64,000 nt of DNA from Enteroscipio rubneri. Its GTDB lineage: Bacteria > Actinomycetota > Coriobacteriia > Coriobacteriales > Eggerthellaceae. The position numbers and the translations under genes are program-made. Location: assembly GCF_002899715.1 (NCBI RefSeq), contig NZ_PPEK01000001.1, positions 1-64,000 on the forward strand, in the 5' to 3' direction. The notes under the pieces were generated by a model, which saw only the letters and a list, made by a program, of their open reading frames with translations, was not told where the DNA came from and searched no databases. Numbering within the stretch: position 1 is the first letter of the stretch; every line of letters starts with the position of its first letter. Below are positions 26,223-35,656 of this stretch, in pieces.

Positions 26223-28553
26223 ATGGCACAGCAAAACAAACAATCCCAATTCCAGCAGCCGAATCCTCGGACCACCATCATATCGGTCCTCCTGTTCACG
26301 CTTGTCGCGTTTTTCGTGGGCCAGCAGTTCATGAACATGTCGTCGTCGGGTGCGACCCCCACCGATAATCTCATCACGTCAGACTTCGTGCAGGCGGTCG
26401 AGCAGGATCGCGTGACCAGCGTCAAGTACAGCGCCGGGGACTACTCCGTTTCCGGTTCCTACTATCCCGCCATCACGGCGGGCGCGACGGGAGCCGAGGC
26501 GTTCAACGAAGCCCTCCAGGCCATGAACGCGCGCGTGGCCACCATCAAGAATCCCGAAACGGGCAAGGGTCTCGCCGGAGTGGGGACCACCACCATTGCG
26601 GTGACCGAACTGGGCACGGAGCGCAACTTCACCTCAACCTATTACGGTTCGCTGAGCGAGCTTATGGCCGCGCATCCGAACGTATCCTACGAGGTGCAGC
26701 TGCCGTCGCCGTGGATGGACATCCTGAGCATGCTTTTGCCCATCGCCTTGATCGGCCTCATCCTGTTCTTCTTCTTCAATTCGATGCAGAAGGCGAACAA
26801 TTCGCAAATGTCGTTCGGCAAGGCGAAGGCCAAGAAATCGACCGAGGAGCGCCCCGATGTGAAGTTCTCGGACGTCGCCGGTGTCGACGAGGCCGTCGAG
26901 GAGATGCAGGAGATCAAGGACTTCCTGGCGAACCCGGCTAAGTACCAGTCCATGGGTGCGAAGATTCCACGCGGCTGCTTGCTGGTGGGTCCTCCGGGTA
27001 CTGGCAAGACACTGCTCGCGAAGGCTGTAGCCGGCGAGGCAGGCGTGCCCTTCTTCAGCATCTCGGGTTCCGACTTCGTCGAGATGTTCGTGGGCGTGGG
27101 CGCGTCTCGCGTGCGCGACCTGTTCCAGCAGGCCAAAGAGGCATCGCCCGCCATCATCTTCATCGACGAGATCGACGCCGTGGGCCGCCAGCGCGGAACG
27201 GGTCTCGGCGGCGGCCACGATGAGCGCGAGCAGACGCTCAACCAGCTACTCGTGGAGATGGACGGCTTCGAAGCCAACGACTCCGTCGTGCTCATCGCTG
27301 CGACGAACCGTGCTGACGTACTCGACCCGGCGCTCCTGCGCCCCGGCCGCTTCGACCGCCAGATCGTGGTGGATGCGCCCGACGTGAAGGGCCGCGAGAA
27401 GATTCTGCAGGTGCACGCGAAAGACAAGCCGCTTGGCAGCGATGTGGATCTCTCGAAGGTGGCCAAGCTCACGCCGGGCTTCACAGGCGCCGACCTGGCG
27501 AACCTTATGAACGAGTCCGCGCTGCTCACCGCTCGCCGCGGCAAGAAGATCATCACGCAGCAGGAAGTGTCGGAGTCCATGGAGCGTGTCATTGCCGGCC
27601 CGGAGCGCAAGGGCCGCGTGCTCGACGAGCAGACGAAGCACACCATCGCCTACCACGAAAGCGGTCATGCTCTCGTTGGGCATCTGCTGCCGCACGCTGA
27701 CCCCGTGCACAAGATCAGCATCATCTCGCGCGGTCGGGCGCTCGGCTACACGCTGTCCATCCCCAAGGAGGACAAGGTGCTCAACTCGCTCGGCGAGATG
27801 CGCGACGAGCTGGCCGTGTTCATGGGCGGCCGTGTGGCGGAGGAGATCTTCTGCGACGATATCACCACGGGCGCCTCGAACGATCTGGAGCGCGCCACGA
27901 AGATGGCCCGCGCCATCGTGACGCAGTACGGCATGAGTGCCGAACTGGGCACGCAGGTGTTCGGCCAGCCAAACCACGAGGTGTTCCTCGGCCGCGACTA
28001 CGGCAACACGCAGGACTACTCGGAGGAGACGGCCAAGCGCATCGACGACGAGGTCGCCCGCATCATGAGGGACGCGCACGACCGCGCCTACGAGATCTTG
28101 GTAAGCCATCGCGAGCAGATGGACCTCATGGCCAGCGTGCTGCTGGAGCGCGAGACCGTGGAAGGCGAGGCGTGCCTGGCGCTGCTCGACAATACGTGGG
28201 ACGAATACCTCAAGCACGAGGACGAGATCATCGCCCGCAAAGAGCGCGAAGAGGCCGAGGCTCGCGCCCGGGATGCGCAGCTAGCCGATCCCGACTGGAA
28301 AGAGGAGCCGGTGGAACCGGGCGATCAGGACCCGAATCCGCCGTTCCGCGAGCCGGCTCCTGGCGACGGCGAGCAGGATGTCCCACACGAAGAAGGTGCG
28401 CCCATGTCGCAAGGTCGGCAAGATGCCGTTGCGAGTGAGGAGCCGTCGCGCATGGAGTCGAAGGACTCCGAGCACCGCCAGCCGGAAGCCCAGCGCCGCA
28501 GCGAGCCTCCTGCAGCTCAAGACGACGCGAAAGGCGACGATACCGAACGATGA
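26223..28553 (+). CDS. ftsH: ATP-dependent zinc metalloprotease FtsH
   Basis: 776 residues. FtsH is a membrane-bound hexamer that unfolds and degrades membrane and regulatory proteins. Membrane helices lie at about 18-38 and 162-185 around an extracytoplasmic domain. The AAA+ module has Walker A GPPGTGKT (256-263), Walker B IIFIDEID and the second-region-of-homology arginines. The zinc site HESGH is at 478-482. The last 115 residues are an acidic, Pro/Glu-rich, probably disordered tail, longer than in E. coli FtsH. An AAGGATG site precedes the ATG. The stop overlaps the folP-folK start by four bases. Confidence 0.96.
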   Translation: MAQQNKQSQFQQPNPRTTIISVLLFTLVAFFVGQQFMNMSSSGATPTDNLITSDFVQAVEQDRVTSVKYSAGDYSVSGSYYPAITAGATGAEAFNEALQAMNARVATIKNPETGKGLAGVGTTTIAVTELGTERNFTSTYYGSLSELMAAHPNVSYEVQLPSPWMDILSMLLPIALIGLILFFFFNSMQKANNSQMSFGKAKAKKSTEERPDVKFSDVAGVDEAVEEMQEIKDFLANPAKYQSMGAKIPRGCLLVGPPGTGKTLLAKAVAGEAGVPFFSISGSDFVEMFVGVGASRVRDLFQQAKEASPAIIFIDEIDAVGRQRGTGLGGGHDEREQTLNQLLVEMDGFEANDSVVLIAATNRADVLDPALLRPGRFDRQIVVDAPDVKGREKILQVHAKDKPLGSDVDLSKVAKLTPGFTGADLANLMNESALLTARRGKKIITQQEVSESMERVIAGPERKGRVLDEQTKHTIAYHESGHALVGHLLPHADPVHKISIISRGRALGYTLSIPKEDKVLNSLGEMRDELAVFMGGRVAEEIFCDDITTGASNDLERATKMARAIVTQYGMSAELGTQVFGQPNHEVFLGRDYGNTQDYSEETAKRIDDEVARIMRDAHDRAYEILVSHREQMDLMASVLLERETVEGEACLALLDNTWDEYLKHEDEIIARKEREEAEARARDAQLADPDWKEEPVEPGDQDPNPPFREPAPGDGEQDVPHEEGAPMSQGRQDAVASEEPSRMESKDSEHRQPEAQRRSEPPAAQDDAKGDDTER

Positions 28554-29857
28554 TCTGGCGCTGTTCAACCTACGAATTCGACACGAGAATGCCCATTTTG
28601 ATGGGCATTCTCAACGTGACCCCCGACTCCTTTTCCGACGGGGGAGCGCACGACTCGCTCGATGCGGCGATCGCGCACGCCGAGCGCATGCTCGACGAAG
28701 GGGCGCATATCATCGACGTGGGTGGCGAGTCGACGCGTCCGGGTGCCGCGCCCGTGACCGAAGCCGATGAGCTTGCGCGCGTGGTGCCGGCGGTGCGCGA
28801 GCTGGCGCAGCGTGGCGTATGCGTGAGCATCGATACGCGGCATGCGGCCGTGGCAGAGGCGTGCCTCGACGCGGGCGCAGCCGTCGTCAACGACGTGTCG
28901 GGCTTTCGCGACCCGGCTATGGTGGGGCTCGTGCGCGATCGGGCTTGCGGTCTCGTGGTCATGCATATGCAAGGGGAACCCGCGACCATGCAGGATGCTC
29001 CCGCTTACGACGACGTGGTGGCCGACGTGCGCAATTGGCTGCGCGACCGGGCCGCTTCCCTTGAGGAGGCGGGCATCGCGCGCGACCGCATCTGCATCGA
29101 TCCGGGTCCTGGCTTCGGCAAGACGCCGCAGCAGACGCTCGACCTCGTGCGCAACTTCCAGGAGTTCGCCCGTCTTGGCTATCCGGTGATGGCGGCGCTG
29201 TCACGCAAGAGCTACCTGGGTTTCGCCCATGGCATTGAGAGCCCTGCGGATCGCGACCAGGTGTCGGCTGCTGAGGCGCTCATGGCGTGCGAGTTGGGCG
29301 CGAGCATAGTGCGCACGCACAACGTAGCCGAGACGGTAAAGGCGCTCGGCGACCTGCGGCCGTACGTGTTTTTGAGCCTGGGCTGCAACGTCGCCCTTGT
29401 AGCCGAGCCGGGCGAAGAGCGCGAGGGCAAGAAGGCCATGCTCAACCAAGCCATTACCGAGCTTTGCGCGCTGCCCGACACGCAGATCGTGGACATATCT
29501 GGTTTCTATGAAAGCGAGCCCGCGTACTACGAGGATCAGGACACGTTCGTGAATGCGGCCGTTCTGCTGCGCACGGGCATCGCGCCCAAGGAGCTCTTGG
29601 GCTATCTGCATGCGATCGAAAACAGCCTGGGCCGTGTGCGCGAAATTGAAAACGGGCCCCGCACCTGCGACATCGATATCGTCGACTACCAGCTGTACGT
29701 GTCGGATGCCGACGTGCTCACGCTGCCGCATCCGCGTGCCCTCGAGCGCGATTTCGTGGTCAAGCCGATCGTCGAATTACGTCCCGGACATGTGCTGGCC
29801 GACGGGAATACGGTGACTGCGGATGCCGTGAAGGTGGGGAAGGCCGAGCGCCTGTGA
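28550..29857 (+). CDS. folP-folK: Dihydropteroate synthase / HPPK fusion
   Basis: 435 residues joining two consecutive folate enzymes. Residues 1-265 are DHPS (MGILNVTPDSFSDGG near 18-32, GGESTRPGA near 63-71, DPGPGFGKT near 184-192). Residues about 272-430 are HPPK (LSLGCN at about 275-280, GFYESEPAYY, RTCDIDIVDY, PHPRALERDFV). HPPK makes the pterin pyrophosphate that DHPS joins to p-aminobenzoate. Here the order is DHPS then HPPK; the well-known eukaryotic fusions have HPPK first. No folB or folE lies beside it. ATG 28550 is chosen because the family normally has about 15 residues before MGILN. Both neighbours overlap it by four bases, so ftsH, folP-folK and birA form one tightly coupled unit. 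Confidence 0.93.
   Translation: MIWRCSTYEFDTRMPILMGILNVTPDSFSDGGAHDSLDAAIAHAERMLDEGAHIIDVGGESTRPGAAPVTEADELARVVPAVRELAQRGVCVSIDTRHAAVAEACLDAGAAVVNDVSGFRDPAMVGLVRDRACGLVVMHMQGEPATMQDAPAYDDVVADVRNWLRDRAASLEEAGIARDRICIDPGPGFGKTPQQTLDLVRNFQEFARLGYPVMAALSRKSYLGFAHGIESPADRDQVSAAEALMACELGASIVRTHNVAETVKALGDLRPYVFLSLGCNVALVAEPGEEREGKKAMLNQAITELCALPDTQIVDISGFYESEPAYYEDQDTFVNAAVLLRTGIAPKELLGYLHAIENSLGRVREIENGPRTCDIDIVDYQLYVSDADVLTLPHPRALERDFVVKPIVELRPGHVLADGNTVTADAVKVGKAERL
28585..28612. repeat. Perfect 12-bp hairpin inside the folP start region
   Basis: GAGAATGCCCAT and ATGGGCATTCTC pair completely around TTTG, 35 bases inside the folP-folK reading frame. The stem covers codons 13-21, including two in-frame ATG codons. 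Confidence 0.6.
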
Positions 29858-30651
29858 GCCGCGATACCATGCTGCCGGCGTCCGTCGCACAGGGGGACGG
29901 AGGCGTTTCTCTGCCGTTTCGCGTGCGCTCCTTCGAGGAGGTCACGTCGACGAATGAGATGGTGAAGCGCGCTCTCGATGACGGCGAGACAGAGGGTCTT
30001 GTGGTTCGCGCAAGGCGGCAGACGGCCGGGTACGGCCGCCAAGGCCGCAGGTGGACGAGCCCGGAAGGCGGCCTGTACTGTTCGCTGTTGCTGCGTCCGC
30101 AGGTTGCGCCGACGCTGCTGCCCACGTTGAGCCTGGTCGTGGGATTGGCTGTGCGCCGTGCACTCGCAGGGCTCGCTTCTCAGGCGGAACTCGCACGTAT
30201 CCTCGTCAAATGGCCTAACGACGTGGTGGCCGAAGCGGGCAAGCTCTGCGGCATTTCGCTTGAGGGACATGGGGGCGGGGTGTGCGCGGGCGTCGGCGTG
30301 AACGTCCGGCCGCCAGCCGAGCGTCCCGAGGTGGGCGGCAAGAATCGCGCCGCCTACGTGGCCGACTTTGCCGATGTATCCGTCGACGAGGTGCTTGATG
30401 CGTTTCTAGCAGCCTTCGCGCCGCTGTACGAAGCGTGGACGCACGCCGGGTTCGCATCGTTGGCTGCCGAGTTCGACGAGCATTCGAGTCTGACGGGCCG
30501 TGCCGTCGTCGTCGTCGATCGAGGGGGAGCGACCCTCGCCGCTGGCTGTGTTGTGCGGGTCGACGAGCAGGGTCGTCTTGTACTGCGCGATGCGTCCGGC
30601 GACGAGACCGCCGTGGCTTCCGGCGAAGCCCACCTTGCATCTTTGGCGTAG
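29854..30651 (+). CDS. birA: Biotin-protein ligase, short form
   Basis: 265 residues from GTG 29854. It activates biotin with ATP and attaches it to biotin-dependent carboxylases. The nucleotide/biotin motif GYGRQGRRW (about 60-68), the KWPNDVV segment with the catalytic Lys (about 119-125) and the C-terminal SH3-like domain (about 215-265) are visible. The N-terminal helix-turn-helix of dual-function BirA is absent; only a 25-residue unstructured lead precedes the catalytic domain. It therefore should not act as a DNA-binding repressor. The start overlaps the folP-folK stop by four bases. Confidence 0.92.
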   Translation: MSRDTMLPASVAQGDGGVSLPFRVRSFEEVTSTNEMVKRALDDGETEGLVVRARRQTAGYGRQGRRWTSPEGGLYCSLLLRPQVAPTLLPTLSLVVGLAVRRALAGLASQAELARILVKWPNDVVAEAGKLCGISLEGHGGGVCAGVGVNVRPPAERPEVGGKNRAAYVADFADVSVDEVLDAFLAAFAPLYEAWTHAGFASLAAEFDEHSSLTGRAVVVVDRGGATLAAGCVVRVDEQGRLVLRDASGDETAVASGEAHLASLA

Positions 30652-30804
30652 CCTGTCTATTTTGAGGCCTTCCTTTTCCGGGCGCCGAGCGCTGGAACCG
30701 TCCACTTTATGGTGTATGCGCTGGCGGCTGGGATGACTCCTATCTTGGGGGTACAATATGTCGTTCCCGCAAAAGGCATCGACGCGAAAGGCAACCCCGA
30801 AGCT

Positions 30805-32283
30805 ATGGTAGCGACGAAGAACCCCGTATCCGACGAGAACGAGCAGCCCGCCCAGCCCGCCCGCGAGGACAAAGTCACGCGCATGGGCACGGCTTCCATT
30901 CCGCGCCTGATCGTGGAGTTTGCCATACCCTCTATCCTCGGCATGCTCGTGAACGGCGCCTACAACCTTATCGATTCCATCTTTCTCGGCCAGGCCATGG
31001 GCGAGATCGGCCTGGCCACGGCCACGGTCGCGATGCCTGTCATGACGGTGTTCATGGCTATCTCCATGCTCGTAGGAAACGGCGGCAATGCGCTTGCGGC
31101 ATTGCGGATGGGCGAGGGCAATCGTGAAGAGGCGGAGCGAAGCCTAGGCAACACGGTGTGCCTGAGCATCATCTTGGCTGCCGTCGTGGCCGTGGTAGCG
31201 CATGTGCCGGCGTGCATCGACGGCGTGCTGGGCATCTCGGGCGCCACGGCGGAGGACTGGTACTATGCCCGCTCGTTTATCCAGATCATCTCGCTCGGCT
31301 TCGTGTTCCAGTGCATCGGCATGGGCGTGAACAACTTCATCAGGACGGCCGGTGCGCCGAATCGCGCGCTTTCGACCATGATCGTGGGCGCTGTGGCGTG
31401 CACGATCTTCAACTTTCTGTTCGTCATGGTGTTGGGGTGGGGCGTGCAGGGCAGTGCGCTCGCTACGCTTTTCGGCCAGGCTATCTCGTGCGCCTGCGTG
31501 CTGTGGTACTTCCTGTTCACGAAGAACGTGCCCATGCGCCTGCGCCTGCGCCACTTACCGCTCCATGCGCGCACGGTCGGACTCATCCTCTCGCTCGGCT
31601 TGGCTAGCTTTGCCGTGCAGGCGGGCATGGCCGTGGTGAACTTCGTGCTCAACAATCTGTTGAATCTCTACGGGTCAATGAACCCCATCGGAGCGGAGGG
31701 GGCGCTCGCCTCCATCGGCGTCGTGCAGCGGGTGGCGATGTTCACGGTACTGCCGCTTATCGGCGTGGCGATCGCCATTCAGCCGTTGCTCGGGTTCAAC
31801 TACGGTGCGCACTTGTTCGAGCGCGTGAAGAAAACGTTACTGTGCGGCATCATCGGAGCGACCGGCATCGGCGTCGTGCTATGGGGCCTTGTCCACCTGT
31901 TCCCGGAGCAGATCGTCGGGTTCTTCGGCATCGAGGATGATAGCTTGCTCGGCTTCACGGTGTTTGCCCTCAAAGTGCAGCTGGCCATGCTGCCGTTCGT
32001 CGGATTCCAGATTGTGGGATCGAACTACTTTCAGGCGACAGGCCAGCCGGCGAAATCCATCTTTCTGTCGCTCACGCGCCAGATCCTGTTCCTCATCCCG
32101 TTGTTCCTGGTGCTGCCGCTCGTATTGCCGGGATGGTTTCCGCAGTTCACGAGTTTGGATGCGCTGTATTTCGCCACGCCTTTGGCGGACTTCCTGGCCA
32201 TCTTCACCACGGCGGTGTTCATCCTTCTTGAAATGGGCCGACTGCGAAAGCTTGAGCGGGGCGAGATTCAGGCGAAGTTCTAA
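30805..32283 (+). CDS. MATE-family efflux transporter
   Basis: 492 residues with twelve hydrophobic segments in two six-helix halves, as in MatE (PF01554) proteins, which export cationic compounds using Na+ or H+. The first half begins TASIPRLIVEFAIPSILGML near residue 32 and the second near 270. The closest style is the bacterial DinF/NorM-like branch. ATG 30805 is preferred because TACAAT at 30752-30757 places the transcript start between it and an earlier in-frame ATG at 30709; the ribosome site is weak. The first 30 residues are polar and Pro/Glu-rich. Substrate unknown. It stands as a separate unit after birA. Confidence 0.88.
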   Translation: MVATKNPVSDENEQPAQPAREDKVTRMGTASIPRLIVEFAIPSILGMLVNGAYNLIDSIFLGQAMGEIGLATATVAMPVMTVFMAISMLVGNGGNALAALRMGEGNREEAERSLGNTVCLSIILAAVVAVVAHVPACIDGVLGISGATAEDWYYARSFIQIISLGFVFQCIGMGVNNFIRTAGAPNRALSTMIVGAVACTIFNFLFVMVLGWGVQGSALATLFGQAISCACVLWYFLFTKNVPMRLRLRHLPLHARTVGLILSLGLASFAVQAGMAVVNFVLNNLLNLYGSMNPIGAEGALASIGVVQRVAMFTVLPLIGVAIAIQPLLGFNYGAHLFERVKKTLLCGIIGATGIGVVLWGLVHLFPEQIVGFFGIEDDSLLGFTVFALKVQLAMLPFVGFQIVGSNYFQATGQPAKSIFLSLTRQILFLIPLFLVLPLVLPGWFPQFTSLDALYFATPLADFLAIFTTAVFILLEMGRLRKLERGEIQAKF

Positions 32284-32509
32284 TGTCCGCGCGTGCGCCG
32301 GGAGCGTCGACCGCGCTTGGGGGAGGATCGCGCCGACGTGATGCATGATTCCGAATCCAAGCGTTTTCTGCGAAGTCTTCGATCTGGTATCATATAGCAT
32401 ATATCCAGTTCAAGGCTTCGTTTGAAAATGACAAGAACGACGCGATTTCGGAAGATTTGCCGACATCGGACGTTCGTTGATCATCGACATGAGGAAGAAG
32501 GAGCGCGGT

Positions 32510-33094
32510 ATGGAAGATGCGAGCACGAAAGCGGGAAGCGCTTCAAGAGCGCGACCGATCGCGTTTGTAGGGTTGTCGATAGCGCTCATGGGCGTGTCCG
32601 CCTGGGTGGCTATCCCATTCGGGCCTATTCTACTGACGCTGCAGATGTTCGCCGTGTCGTTCGCCATTCTCGTGCTCAAGCCGCGCGAATGTATGGCCGC
32701 AATCACAGGCTATCTTGTGCTTGGCGCCATCGGGCTGCCTCTGTTTTCGGGGATGCGCGGGGGTATCGGCATGCTCCTCGGTCCAACGGGCGGGTATTTG
32801 TGGGGGTATCTGCTGGGCGTGGGCGCGGCGCTTCTCGTTCGAAAAGGGCTTGGGCATGCGATGGGGGAAGGCAGGACGAACGCCCGCGCGTTCGCAGTCG
32901 ATTTTCTCGCCTGCCTCACATTCATCGCCGTCTCGTATGTGTGCGGATGCATTCAGTATGCCGCGGTGGTCGGGGTGGATCTCGCAGCATCCATCGCCGT
33001 AACCGTGGTCCCCTTCGCTATTCCCGATGTGCTGAAGGCTGTCGCGGCTGTCGTATGCGCGCGTGCCGTTGCGCGTGCGGTGCCGAGGAGGTAA
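32510..33094 (+). CDS. bioY: Biotin transporter substrate-binding subunit BioY
   Basis: 194 residues with about six membrane helices. BioY is the S-component of an ECF transporter and binds biotin within the membrane. The stretches ITGYLVLGAIGLPLFSG (near 65-81) and GPTGGYLWGYLLG (near 91-103) are characteristic. ATG 32510 has AAGGAG at good spacing. The energising EcfT/EcfA genes are not in the window; BioY can share them or act alone. Together with birA about 2 kb upstream it points to a biotin-scavenging organism. It is convergent with fabH, with only 37 bases between the stops. Confidence 0.93.
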   Translation: MEDASTKAGSASRARPIAFVGLSIALMGVSAWVAIPFGPILLTLQMFAVSFAILVLKPRECMAAITGYLVLGAIGLPLFSGMRGGIGMLLGPTGGYLWGYLLGVGAALLVRKGLGHAMGEGRTNARAFAVDFLACLTFIAVSYVCGCIQYAAVVGVDLAASIAVTVVPFAIPDVLKAVAAVVCARAVARAVPRR

Positions 33095-33131
33095 AGCCTC
33101 GCGCAGCCCCGTCGCTTTGCAGCCTCGGGTC

Positions 33132-34244
33132 TTACGCTTCGAACAGAACGGCGCCTGAAGTGAACCCGCCTCCGAAGGCGGTGAGGATCACCTTGTCGCC
33201 CTGCTTGATACGACCCGATGCATAGGCGTCGGCAAGCGCCATCGGCACGCTTGCGGCCGACGAATTGCCGGTATCGCCGATAGACACCTGGAAGAAGTCG
33301 AGCGGTCGGTTGAGTTTTTTGGCCGCGTACTTGATGATGCGCTCGTTGGCCTGGTGCGGCACGATGCACTTCACGTCGTCGAGCGTAAGGTTCGAGCGAT
33401 CGAGCACGCGGTGGACGGCCTCGGTCATAGCGGCCGTCGCGAACTTGAACACGCGCGGACCGTCCATGCGCAAAACCTGGCGCGGTTCTCCGGCCTGCAC
33501 GGATTCGAGTGTGGCAAGTTCCTCATCGATACGATCCTGGGCTCGATCGACGGGAATCGGCTCGGCAAGCGAAACGCCGGACCGATCGAACGGCTGCGGG
33601 GCGTCGAACGCGGAGGGGCACGTCAGGGCGTTCGTCACGTCGTCCTCGTTCACCAGATAGCTGCCGATGATACCCGCGCGCTCCTCGTCCCATTCGAGGA
33701 CGACCGCGCCCGCGCCGTCTCCGAACAGCACGCAGGTGTTGCGATCGAACCAGTTCGTAAGGCGCGTGAGGCGCTCGACGCCTACGACGAGCGCGCGGCG
33801 CACGGGGTTGCGACCTACTGCTCCGACCGTTCCTGCTGCGCTGGCGGCCATCATGGTCTCGGCGACCGTCATGCCGTACACGAAGCCGGAGCAGGCGGCG
33901 TTCACATCGAACGCGATGGCGTTCCCAAGCCCGAGCCGCCGCTTCAACATACCGGCTGCCGAGGGCACCACGACGTCGGAGGTGACGGTTGCGCAGATGA
34001 GCAGATCGATCTCGTCAGCTTCGATCGCTCGCTGCGTCCAGCCGCTCGGCTCCCAGCCGAGGGCGCGCCGCGCGGCCGCCTCGCCGAGGTCGGCGTTGCT
34101 CTCCGTCAGGGCGATATGGCGGCTTCTGATGCCGGTGCGCGTGGCGATCCACTCGTCGTTCGTGTCGACGAGCGCCTGCAACTCGTCGTTCTCAACCTCC
34201 AGTGCCGGGAGGGACTTTCCGCAGCCGATGATCGTGCTACCCAT
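33132..34244 (-). CDS. fabH: 3-oxoacyl-ACP synthase III
   Basis: 370 residues. FabH condenses an acyl-CoA primer with malonyl-ACP to start fatty acid synthesis. The catalytic triad is complete: Cys118 (NAACSGF), His297 (VPHQAN) and Asn327 (DTGNSSAAS). It is about 45 residues longer than E. coli FabH; extra residues lie at about 130-150 and 205-250. It is alone here, away from any other fab gene. Its promoter region contains a perfect palindrome that matches the FabT operator (34294-34306) just downstream of a TATAAT (minus strand, 34315-34320), so it is probably repressed by a MarR-type lipid regulator. Confidence 0.92.
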   Translation of the reverse strand: MGSTIIGCGKSLPALEVENDELQALVDTNDEWIATRTGIRSRHIALTESNADLGEAAARRALGWEPSGWTQRAIEADEIDLLICATVTSDVVVPSAAGMLKRRLGLGNAIAFDVNAACSGFVYGMTVAETMMAASAAGTVGAVGRNPVRRALVVGVERLTRLTNWFDRNTCVLFGDGAGAVVLEWDEERAGIIGSYLVNEDDVTNALTCPSAFDAPQPFDRSGVSLAEPIPVDRAQDRIDEELATLESVQAGEPRQVLRMDGPRVFKFATAAMTEAVHRVLDRSNLTLDDVKCIVPHQANERIIKYAAKKLNRPLDFFQVSIGDTGNSSAASVPMALADAYASGRIKQGDKVILTAFGGGFTSGAVLFEA

Positions 34245-34293
34245 ATCGCTCCATCCTCGATCGTCGCGCCGCAGCGCGCTGCGATCCTAATAC

Positions 34294-34306
34294 TTTGATA
34301 ATCAAA
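34294..34306 (-). promoter_or_regulatory. FabT-like operator at fabH
   Basis: TTTGATAATCAAA is a perfect 13-bp palindrome; on the minus strand it reads TTTGATTATCAAA, the core of the FabT site known from streptococci. It starts nine bases downstream of a minus-strand TATAAT, at the expected transcript start, a repressor position. Confidence 0.6.
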
Positions 34307-34387
34307 CTAAAAGGATTATAGCACCTGCGTGTCAGCGCGTGGCGCAGTGCTCGATCCTACGCGAATGCTCCACGGGCGGTCTCGCTT

Positions 34388-35170
34388 TCAGGAGCGCGCG
34401 GCGGCCACGAGCGCTTCGAACAGAGGCGCGTCCCTTCGAAGGTACTCGGGATGCCACTGCACGCCCAAGAAAAAGCTCCGCGTCGGATCCTCCACGGCTT
34501 CCACGATGCCGTCGTCGCTGACGGCGGACACGCGCAGCACGGGTGCGAGGGAGGCGAGGGCCTGGTGGTGCATCGTGTTGATCCGAATCGTGCAGGGGCC
34601 TGTGCCCGCTCTTCCCGTTTCGAGATCCGCAGGCCAGCCAGCCTGGCAGCCGGGAGCCATGCCCGTTTCGGGACGTCCGCATAAAAGCCGCGCCAGAAGG
34701 CTGCCGGAGGCGACGTCTGCGCGTTGCTCGGTCGCATCGTACGGGGGTTGCTGCTGGTGGTCGACCGCAGTGAGGCCGCAGGCGTTCATATCCTGATAGA
34801 GGGTACCCCCCAAAGCGACGTTCATCACCTGCATACCGCGGCAGATGCCAAGGACGGGCAGGTCGAGCTCGTGCGCGTATCGCGCCAGCGCCATCTCGTA
34901 AATATCGCGCGTATGCACGACGTTGACGGTTTCGGGCAGGCGTGCTTCCTCGTAGAGCGCGGGGTCGATGTCGCCTCCTCCGGAGAGCACCAATCCATCG
35001 ATGCGCGTCGCCACCTCGCGGGCTGCGGCGATGGCGGCCTCGTCGCCGCCGGGCGCGGGAGGCAGCAACACGGGTGTGCCGCCGGCCTGCGCTATGCGCT
35101 CGAGGTATTCCACATTCGCTCGCTCGTAGCCGTGGTCCTCTTCATAGGTTGTAGTGATGCCGATGATCAT
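34388..35170 (-). CDS. Peptidase C26 family gamma-glutamyl hydrolase (PuuD-like)
   Basis: 260 residues. The family, which includes gamma-glutamyl-GABA hydrolase PuuD, cleaves gamma-glutamyl amides with a class I glutaminase triad. Visible here: nucleophile Cys110 (GICRGMQ), His240 and Glu242 (QWHPEYL), and the oxyanion loop SGGGDIDP (63-70). An insertion at about 163-192 is rich in Gly and Pro. An AAGGA site precedes the ATG. No putrescine-pathway genes are nearby, so PuuD function itself is not shown. It could also trim gamma-glutamyl peptides. Confidence 0.85.
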   Translation of the reverse strand: MIIGITTTYEEDHGYERANVEYLERIAQAGGTPVLLPPAPGGDEAAIAAAREVATRIDGLVLSGGGDIDPALYEEARLPETVNVVHTRDIYEMALARYAHELDLPVLGICRGMQVMNVALGGTLYQDMNACGLTAVDHQQQPPYDATEQRADVASGSLLARLLCGRPETGMAPGCQAGWPADLETGRAGTGPCTIRINTMHHQALASLAPVLRVSAVSDDGIVEAVEDPTRSFFLGVQWHPEYLRRDAPLFEALVAAARS

Positions 35171-35656
35171 GGTCGTTCCTTCGTTTGCGCGGCGGCATGC
35201 GGATCGCGGATTTCAGGCGGCTGGCATGCTTGCTGCTCGTCGCTGCCCTTCTCGGTCGGGCCGCGGGGGCTTCGGCGGCTCACGGGTCAGCGCGCGGGGA
35301 ACGCGGGCGGTTTAGTGCAGCGTGCCGCAGGTGCGGATTTCGGGGGTAGCGCACATGCCATCGTGCCAGTCTACCGCTCCTGTCAAGCGGCTGCTGCCGA
35401 AGCGGTTGCGGAAAGGCGCCGATTTGATCCTGCGAGATACTGCGGAGATCGCGCCGCATGTTCGCGGGCCTTTCGCAAGCTGTCACAGTCGTCGAAGAAG
35501 CCGCACATTTCCGCGCGCTCGGCTGGGAGAGCGGCGCGACAGCCGCTTCGCGATCCGCTTGCATGCAAAGAAGCGCTTCCCGAAGGATGCGGCCTTCGGG
35601 AAGCGCTTGGGGGAACTCGGTTTGCGCTGGCCGTTCGTGCTGCGCGATCCGTGTGT
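35171..35656. other. Intergenic region with reductase terminator
   Basis: 486 bases between two minus-strand genes. It holds the strong hairpin at 35571-35608 and must hold the promoter of the C26 hydrolase. I see no gene; the open frames crossing it lack ribosome sites and family features. Confidence 0.5.
35571..35608 (-). terminator. Strong terminator of the second reductase
   Basis: AAGCGCTTCCCGAAGG and CCTTCGGGAAGCGCTT form a perfect 16-bp stem with a 6-base loop, 48 bases after the reductase stop. On the minus strand it is followed by CTTTGC, a poor U tract. Confidence 0.75.

Noticed and set aside
32384-32408. CTGG...CCAG palindrome upstream of bioY as a biotin operator
   Set aside because: Only 6 of 12 base pairs match, and the encoded BirA has no DNA-binding domain. 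Similarity to CTGGATATA near pdxS is probably chance.
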